NCBI GenBank assembly: GCA_000242935.3
Contig: CP007053.1
Span: 682,001 to 746,000, forward strand
Length of the DNA stretch: 64,000 nt
Direction of reading: 5' to 3'
From: Opitutaceae bacterium TAV5
Lineage (GTDB): Bacteria; Verrucomicrobiota; Verrucomicrobiia; Opitutales; Opitutaceae
Position numbers and translations under genes: made by a program
Notes under the pieces: model-generated
What the model was told of the DNA's origin: nothing
Seen by the model: the letters and a program-made list of their open reading frames with translations, nothing else
Databases searched by the model: none
Shown here: positions 58,825 to 64,000 of the stretch, in pieces
Position numbering within the stretch: position 1 is the first letter of the stretch
Layout of the letters: the number at the start of each line of letters is the position of its first letter

Positions 58825-59601
58825 ATGCACTCTCCCCCGCAAACGCTCCCCCCACCCCAAACCTGCCCGACCAGCCGCCCACTGCATCGGCACAGTGCCT
58901 TCACACTCATCGAACTGCTGGCCGTCATCGCCATCATCGGCGTCCTGGCGGCGCTTGCCTTCACCGGACTCCGGGCCGCACGCGTGAGCGCGTGGCGGAC
59001 GGAGAGCAAATCCAACCTCCGCCAGATCGGCCTCGCCGTCGCCCTCTATGCGCAGGACAACCGCGACCTGCTCCCGGAAGTCGAGCCCGACAGCGACACA
59101 TCCCGCTACTGGTGGAGTCATGTCTCTCCCTATCTCACGGGCAGGGAAAAGTCGGATACATGGAGCGAATTCACCCGCATCCCCACGCTTCGCAGCACCT
59201 GGCAATCGCGCAAGATCGCCGGCCACACGGGCAAGGCCTGGCTGGACAGGGGACCCTCCTACGGGATGAACGGGCGCCTCGGGCCGGCCATAGCCTACCC
59301 GTCGGGCCTTGACCGGCGGGTGCGCCTGGCCTCCGTCCCGCTTCCCTCGCGGACACTGCTTTGCTCGGAGTCCGGCTTCAACTCGCAGACTCCACTCGCT
59401 ACCCTGACGCCCAACTACCTGCGCAGTTCCGCCTGCGAACCGAAGGGCGGCACCCTGGTTTACAACGGCGGCGCCATCGCCGGAGTCAGCCACCTGCTCT
59501 GGCTGGACGGACACGTAACGGCCACCAGCGACATCGAGGCGTATGTAACGGGTAACTACAGTCCTGGCGGAGCGGAAAACGTATGGAACCGGGGTTTCTA
59601 G
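58825..59601 (+). CDS. Prepilin-type N-terminal cleavage/methylation protein (module 2)
   Basis: A 258-residue protein with the leader [22 protein letters not shown] and the +5 Glu. The body ends with [13 protein letters not shown], a clear DGHV motif. It resembles the module 1 protein in the leader and overall plan. ATG 58825 was chosen; a TTG 54 bp upstream is possible. It is the first gene downstream of the LacI palindrome. No pilus assembly gene is nearby. Confidence 0.85.
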   Translation: MHSPPQTLPPPQTCPTSRPLHRHSAFTLIELLAVIAIIGVLAALAFTGLRAARVSAWRTESKSNLRQIGLAVALYAQDNRDLLPEVEPDSDTSRYWWSHVSPYLTGREKSDTWSEFTRIPTLRSTWQSRKIAGHTGKAWLDRGPSYGMNGRLGPAIAYPSGLDRRVRLASVPLPSRTLLCSESGFNSQTPLATLTPNYLRSSACEPKGGTLVYNGGAIAGVSHLLWLDGHVTATSDIEAYVTGNYSPGGAENVWNRGF

Positions 59602-59645
59602 CCCCTGCGCGCGCCACCGCTCCCGCCTTCATCAAAGACATTCCC

Positions 59646-61562
59646 ATGACCACAACCGCCCGCCAGTTCCGCCTGCCAGCCCGGCTTCCCCGTTTCTCCG
59701 GGCTCCTGCTGACCGGATTTTTGTTGATTGCCCGCATGTTCCCCCTGCCGCTCGCCGCCGACATCGCCGCCGCCGGTCCGCTTCCCGCCGACATCGCCGC
59801 ATGGGACGAAACCGAAAAAGCCCGTCAACGCGAAGCCGGACAGGCCTTGCGGGAACAGATCGCGGCCGCCGCCTCGTCCGGACAAAAGGAACTGCGTATC
59901 CCGACCGGCCACTACCGCTTCGCCGAAGCCGTCAGGGCGGGATGGGGCGGCCCCTCGCATCTGCCGCTCACCGGGTTGCGCGACATCACTCTCGATTTCC
60001 TGGGCTCCACCCTCTGGTTCGAAACCGAAGCGGGCGGCATCGCGATGTTTGGCGGGCGCAACGTGACCCTGAAAAATGTGTTCCTGGACTGGGACCCGCT
60101 GCCGTTCACGCAAGGCCGGATCACCGCGCTCAACCCGAAGGCGGGCACATTCGACGTGCGGCTCGACCCCGGTTACGAACGCGAACGCACCAGCCCCGGC
60201 ATGGCCGGCATCGACGGCGACATCCACTGGCGCGGCGTGGTCTTCGATCCCGACACCCGGGAACTGAAACCGGGCGTGATCGGGTTTTCGGTCGGCTTTT
60301 ACTGGGAAAACCGCCTGCCCGGCGGCGACTATCGGGTAAAATTTCGCGGCTTCCACGACGTGCCACTGTCAAAAAGCGGCCTGGCCGAGGGCGACCTGAT
60401 CGCCATCCTTTCCCGGATGGGCCGGGCCGTCCGGCTCGACGGCGCGGTCGATTGCGTAATTGAAAATGTGATACTGTATGCCAGCCCCTTCGTCTGCTTC
60501 TCGCAAAACACGGGCAGCAACACGGTCTTCCGGCGCTGCGGCATCGTGCGCCGGCCCGACACCAACCGGCTCCTCGCCGGCAACGCCGACGGCATCAACT
60601 GCGGCAACATGGACCAGGGGCCCCTCATCGAAGACTGCCGCATCGAAACCATCGGGGACGATTTTGTGAATCTGCACGGCCACTTCGCCCGCGTGCTCTG
60701 GCAGGAGAATCCGACAACGCTCCTCACCAGCCAGATGAACAACCGCCGGAATTTTACCGGGCCGGTGACAGTGGAATTTTTTGACCGCGCCACAATGGCG
60801 CCGCGAGGCAGCCGGCGGATCCTGGAGGCGTCGGTGAGTTCGTGGACGCCCGAACGCGAACGCTGCCTGGCCGACCTCGATCACAAGTGGCATTCGGGAC
60901 AGGCGGCGGGGCTGGCTTACGGGAAACGGGTTCCCGTGCATCGGCTCACCCTTGATTCTCCCATCGAACTCACCGGCGATGTGATCGCGTGCGTGGAGGC
61001 GTTTTCCACGGCGGGAGGCGTGATCCGCAATAACGATTTCCGGGGCTCGCTGGCGCGCGGCATCCTCCTGCACAGCCCGCGCACCCGCATCGAAAACAAC
61101 CGCATCTCCATCGTCATGAATAACGGCATCGCAATGATCAGCGAAGCCGCCTACTGGGGCGAAGGCCCCTATGTCCATGATGTCGTTGTCACCGGAAACA
61201 CCCTTGAAGACATCTGCATCGGCCAGGACCGCGGCGCGGACCGGGCGGCGGTACTCATCAGGCAGGGCAGCTATCGCGAACACCGTATCCAGAAAAACAT
61301 CCGGGTGGAAAACAACACGCTGCGCCGCGCCGGCGGCCCGGCCATCGTCGCGCGAGGCGCGGAGAACCTCGCCATAACCGGCAACGTCATCGACGGCTAC
61401 CGCCTGGCCAGGCCGACTGTCGAGACGGCGGCGCGGCCGGCCGGAGCGGATCACGCCATCGCCCTGGAATCCGTGCGCGGCCTGGTGCTGCGTGACAACC
61501 GCATCGGCAATCCCGGCCCCCTTGCCAAAGGCGAACTGCTGAAAATCGATACCGAAGAATGA
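59646..61562 (+). CDS. Secreted right-handed beta-helix protein (module 2)
   Basis: A 638-residue protein with a long signal peptide (LLLTGFLLIARMFPLPLAADI). The parallel beta-helix starts with LRIPTGHYRFAEAV and LPLTGLRDITLDFLGSTLWF, and typical turns follow (VIRNNDFRGSLARGILLHSPRTRI, VVVTGNTLEDI, RVENNTLRRAGG). It belongs with pectate-lyase-like or polysaccharide-degrading secreted proteins. The catalytic residues cannot be fixed by eye. It lies 44 bp after the prepilin gene, so the two are probably co-transcribed under LacI control. Confidence 0.75.
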   Translation: MTTTARQFRLPARLPRFSGLLLTGFLLIARMFPLPLAADIAAAGPLPADIAAWDETEKARQREAGQALREQIAAAASSGQKELRIPTGHYRFAEAVRAGWGGPSHLPLTGLRDITLDFLGSTLWFETEAGGIAMFGGRNVTLKNVFLDWDPLPFTQGRITALNPKAGTFDVRLDPGYERERTSPGMAGIDGDIHWRGVVFDPDTRELKPGVIGFSVGFYWENRLPGGDYRVKFRGFHDVPLSKSGLAEGDLIAILSRMGRAVRLDGAVDCVIENVILYASPFVCFSQNTGSNTVFRRCGIVRRPDTNRLLAGNADGINCGNMDQGPLIEDCRIETIGDDFVNLHGHFARVLWQENPTTLLTSQMNNRRNFTGPVTVEFFDRATMAPRGSRRILEASVSSWTPERERCLADLDHKWHSGQAAGLAYGKRVPVHRLTLDSPIELTGDVIACVEAFSTAGGVIRNNDFRGSLARGILLHSPRTRIENNRISIVMNNGIAMISEAAYWGEGPYVHDVVVTGNTLEDICIGQDRGADRAAVLIRQGSYREHRIQKNIRVENNTLRRAGGPAIVARGAENLAITGNVIDGYRLARPTVETAARPAGADHAIALESVRGLVLRDNRIGNPGPLAKGELLKIDTEE

Positions 61563-61582
61563 CGTATTTCCCGGCGTATCCC

Positions 61583-61601
61583 GCCTCGCGTGACGCGAGG
61601 C
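61583..61601. other. GC hairpin between the beta-helix and PEP-CTERM genes
   Basis: GCCTCGCG-TGA-CGCGAGGC is a perfect 8-3-8 hairpin 20 bp after the beta-helix stop. No T-run follows, so it is more probably an mRNA stability element than a terminator. Confidence 0.55.
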
Positions 61602-61647
61602 GCCCCCTTCCCGCAACGCAACCCATACACAGACCCGCAATCCAGAC

Positions 61648-62562
61648 ATGAAAACATCGTTCTCCATCCCGCGCCCCGGTGCGCTCCTCCTCCTGGTTTC
61701 CGGCTTGCTGGCCGGAGCCCTCGTCCATGCCCAGTCGGTGATCGTCAACGACATGTTCACCGGGGTTTCCGGCTCCGCCCAGAACGGCGCGGCGCTCGGC
61801 AACTACGGCTGGTATTTTTTCAACACATCAGCAGACGGGTACGCATGGCGGACCGACACCGCCCCCGGAGACGCCACCCGCCTTTCCGGCACCGTGCTGT
61901 CAACCACCTCCGGTTCACGGGCCAACACCTTCGCCTTCCGTCCGTTTGAGCCGGTGACGCTCGGCAGCATCGGAGAATCCATCATCCTGGAGCTCGATTT
62001 CCGTTCGGCCGGCGGCACTGCCGGGCAACTCATCGTCGGGTTGCTGGATCTTGCAACGCCCCCCGCAACCACAATCCTGGGCGGCGGGCAGAAGGCCAAC
62101 CCTCTGGTCGGCGCCACGGGAGTCGAATACAGCCAGTTCCTGTACTCGTATTCGGAGCGGGTCTACCGCTACGGCACGTATTCCCTCAACGAAGCGGAGA
62201 CCGGGCTGACCGGCATGTCCGTCCAGAAAGCCGGCGACTACATATCCGTCGGCGACAACGTGGACCACCACCTGGTGTTCACGCTCACGGTCGTAAGCAC
62301 GGGCTTGCAGGTATCGGCCTCCATCACGGAAACCGATGGCAGCACGACGACGCTGGCAAATTACGTGATCGAAAGCGAAGCCGGTAGTTATACATTCGAT
62401 ACGTTGCGCCTTTCGACGCAGGGGATCTCCAGTCCGGTGTATTTCGACAACATCGTCATCAGCACGACCGCTCCGATTCCGGAGCCGGCCGTAACGGCGG
62501 CGGTGGCGGGCGCGGTTTTGCTGGCCATCGCCCTCGCCCTCCGGTGCCGGCGGCAGGCGTGA
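61648..62562 (+). CDS. PEP-CTERM protein (module 2)
   Basis: A 304-residue exported protein. A signal peptide ends at ALVHAQS. A beta-sandwich of about 230 residues follows, with the aromatic start NYGWYFFNTSADGYAW. The C-terminus is a PEP-CTERM signal: IPEP, a hydrophobic helix, then CRRQA. The domain has no name I can give with confidence. It is the third gene of module 2, mirroring the order in module 1. Confidence 0.8.
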   Translation: MKTSFSIPRPGALLLLVSGLLAGALVHAQSVIVNDMFTGVSGSAQNGAALGNYGWYFFNTSADGYAWRTDTAPGDATRLSGTVLSTTSGSRANTFAFRPFEPVTLGSIGESIILELDFRSAGGTAGQLIVGLLDLATPPATTILGGGQKANPLVGATGVEYSQFLYSYSERVYRYGTYSLNEAETGLTGMSVQKAGDYISVGDNVDHHLVFTLTVVSTGLQVSASITETDGSTTTLANYVIESEAGSYTFDTLRLSTQGISSPVYFDNIVISTTAPIPEPAVTAAVAGAVLLAIALALRCRRQA

Positions 62563-62653
62563 GGAAAGGACACGTCCAGACCGCGATGTGCAGGCAGACC
62601 GCTTCGGAAGCATTGCCTTTCCCTTGCGATTCCGGAAACCTTGCCGGCACATC

Positions 62654-63100
62654 ATGAAAAACCTCCTCCTGTTCTCCGCTCTCCTCGTTCTCCTCCCTGC
62701 CCTGCGTGCCGGCGATCTCGCCGAGGCGCAGGTGCCGGCTGTCATCGTCAACCATGTCAAGCAGCAGTACCCCAAGGCCGGCCCGATCGAATGGGACTTC
62801 GACAAGGACGACGGCGTCTACGAAGCCGAGTTCAGGATCGACGGTTTCGAGCACGACCTGGAATTCACCCCGGCCGGCGAACGGGTTTATTCGAAAATCG
62901 AAATCCCGGTGAGCTCGCTGCCCGCTGCCGTCACCGCGTATGTCACCACCCACCACCCCAAGGCAAAGATCCTCGGGGCCAAGCATATCGTGAAAGGCGA
63001 CCGCCAGATGTATGACGTGGGCATCTCCGAAGGCCCGTTCTGGAAGAAAAAACACAAGAACCTCTATCTGGACGAACAGGGCGTCGTGGTGAGCAAGTAA
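62654..63100 (+). CDS. Periplasmic PepSY-like protein
   Basis: A 148-residue exported protein. The signal peptide is MKNLLLFSALLVLLPALRAG. Two PepSY-like halves follow, of the putative beta-lactamase-inhibitor-like family: IEWDFDKDDGVYEAEFRIDG and later DRQMYDVGISEG, each following a VxxxV...P(K/A) helix. Such proteins are often linked to envelope stress or peptidase control. ATG 62654 was chosen for the signal peptide. It follows the PEP-CTERM gene by 90 bp. Confidence 0.75.
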   Translation: MKNLLLFSALLVLLPALRAGDLAEAQVPAVIVNHVKQQYPKAGPIEWDFDKDDGVYEAEFRIDGFEHDLEFTPAGERVYSKIEIPVSSLPAAVTAYVTTHHPKAKILGAKHIVKGDRQMYDVGISEGPFWKKKHKNLYLDEQGVVVSK

Positions 63101-63149
63101 CGGGAACACGGAGGCAGCCCTAACCGCCCGCCCGCCTCTGCAAACCGGA

Positions 63150-63270
63150 TCAGCCACGAAAGAGCGCAAAATCTTTCTGCAGATGAAGGGTGGCGTGGCG
63201 CCTACAGGCGCCATGGAGAGTCCCGCTGCGAAAAGGTCCTTTGCGCGCCTTCGCGGCCAATTCTGCCTGA
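63150..63270. repeat. Repeat-rich gap before ilvD
   Basis: CCACGAAAGAGCGCAAAA (near 63153) and CCTTTGCGCGCCTTCGCGG (near 63237) are imperfect complements of the 9-nt-periodic type. Between them is a perfect palindrome, TGGCGCC-TACA-GGCGCCA (63196-63213). The 300-bp gap 63101-63403 shows no gene. Confidence 0.55.
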
Positions 63271-63403
63271 AAACAAAGCTTTGCGGGGATCGAAAACGAT
63301 TTCCCCGGCCGGGAAACTTCCTGCAACCTCGCGGTTTCCTCCCTTTCTCCACGCTTGCCCGCCCCGCCCGCAGGTGGTTTGCTGGTCGCTTTCAATTTTT
63401 CCC

Positions 63404-64000
63404 ATGAAGCCGACGACTGCCAAAACGACCCTTAACAAGACCAGGCCCGCCGCACGCAAGGACCACGCGCCCGACGCCACCCGCCAGTTTTCCTCCATCG
63501 TCCACGACGGAGCCGACCGCGCCCCCAACCGCTCCATGCTCCGCGCCGTCGGATTCAAGGACCCCGATTTCCGGAAAACCGTCGTCGGCGTGGCCTCCAC
63601 CTGGTCGATGCTCACCCCGTGCAACATGCACATCAACAAGCTCGCCGAATACGCCGAGCAGGGCGCCAACGAGGCCGGCGGCAAGGGCATCATCTTCGGC
63701 ACCATCACCATCGCCGACGGCATCAGCATGGGCACGCCCGGCATGCGTTACTCGCTCGTCTCCCGCGAGGTCATCGCCGACTCCATCGAAACCGTCGTCG
63801 GCGGCGAGGGTTTCGACGGCCTCGTGGCCATCGGCGGCTGCGACAAGAACATGCCCGGCTGCGTCATGTCCATGGCCCGCCTCAACCGCCCCAGCGTCTT
63901 CGTCTATGGCGGCACCATCCTGCCCGGCATCCATCCGGAAAACAAAAAGGAGTGCGACATCGTCTCCGTGTTCGAGGCCGTCGGCCAGCACGCCGCGGGC
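63404..64000 (+). CDS. ilvD: Dihydroxy-acid dehydratase IlvD, N-terminal part, cut by the window
   Basis: 199 codons are present, and the frame runs off the end of the window. IlvD is an Fe-S enzyme in valine/isoleucine synthesis that dehydrates dihydroxy acids to keto acids. The typical stretches are [26 protein letters not shown] (first cluster Cys), [19 protein letters not shown] and [17 protein letters not shown] (second Cys). ATG 63404 follows an AT-rich leader. It is confidently complete on the 5' side. Confidence 0.95.
   Translation, partial: MKPTTAKTTLNKTRPAARKDHAPDATRQFSSIVHDGADRAPNRSMLRAVGFKDPDFRKTVVGVASTWSMLTPCNMHINKLAEYAEQGANEAGGKGIIFGTITIADGISMGTPGMRYSLVSREVIADSIETVVGGEGFDGLVAIGGCDKNMPGCVMSMARLNRPSVFVYGGTILPGIHPENKKECDIVSVFEAVGQHAAG

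Overview
The window is GC-rich chromosomal DNA of a Gram-negative bacterium, most likely Verrucomicrobiota, family Opitutaceae. The pointers are a fused MurC-MurB, a FtsZ ending in a recognisable C-terminal peptide, two PEP-CTERM proteins, stand-alone prepilin-like proteins and a Cas12b locus. The Cas12b locus resembles the one I remember from Opitutaceae bacterium TAV5; that is recall, not a database match. The end of the window cuts ilvD.

Layout. (1) 0-12.4 kb, housekeeping: a lipoprotein, an RNase D-like exonuclease, rplU-rpmA, an amidohydrolase, a purine permease, a tandem GTP cyclohydrolase II, an OGG1-type glycosylase, an alpha/beta hydrolase and mutS. (2) 12.7-19.6 kb, a CzcCBA-type heavy-metal efflux operon with small Cys-containing exported proteins at both ends. 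(3) 19.6-21.0 kb, a small mobile scar: an RHH/PIN toxin-antitoxin pair with a palindromic operator, an integrase remnant and tRNA-Val(CAC). (4) 21.1-42.4 kb, the division and cell-wall (dcw) cluster in one direction: mraZ, rsmH, ftsL, ftsI, murE, murF, mraY, murD, a LysM lipoprotein, ftsW, murG, murC-murB, ddl, ftsQ, ftsA, ftsZ and a terminator. Many of these genes overlap by 4 bp, so translation is probably coupled. Five of the mur/ddl genes carry palindromic or heptanucleotide repeats inside the reading frame. (5) 42.5-53.1 kb, a defence island: an HsdR-N-like nuclease, a 25-repeat CRISPR array, a tracrRNA candidate, cas2, a cas4-cas1 fusion and a 1388-residue cas12b, followed by XRE-type regulators, one of them frameshifted. 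(6) 53.2-63.1 kb, two parallel modules of prepilin-like protein, secreted beta-helix protein and PEP-CTERM protein, each next to a divergent DNA-binding regulator (XRE or LacI) with a palindrome in the shared promoter region; then a PepSY-like protein. (7) 63.4 kb to the end, the N-terminal part of ilvD.

How the parts work together. The CRISPR region is a complete class 2 type V-B system: Cas4-Cas1 and Cas2 for adaptation, Cas12b with a full RuvC triad as effector, an array, and a tracrRNA candidate recognised by an anti-repeat plus an upstream stretch like that of Bacillus Cas12b tracrRNAs. The evidence points to array and tracrRNA being read from the + strand, towards the cas operon on the - strand. 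The only degenerate repeat then lies at the upstream end of the array, which is unusual.

The window is also rich in dispersed repeats of several kinds: short GC palindromes, 28-33 bp perfect-arm inverted repeats, 7-nt tandem repeats and 9-nt-periodic inverted repeats. They occur both between genes and, in frame, within essential cell-wall genes.
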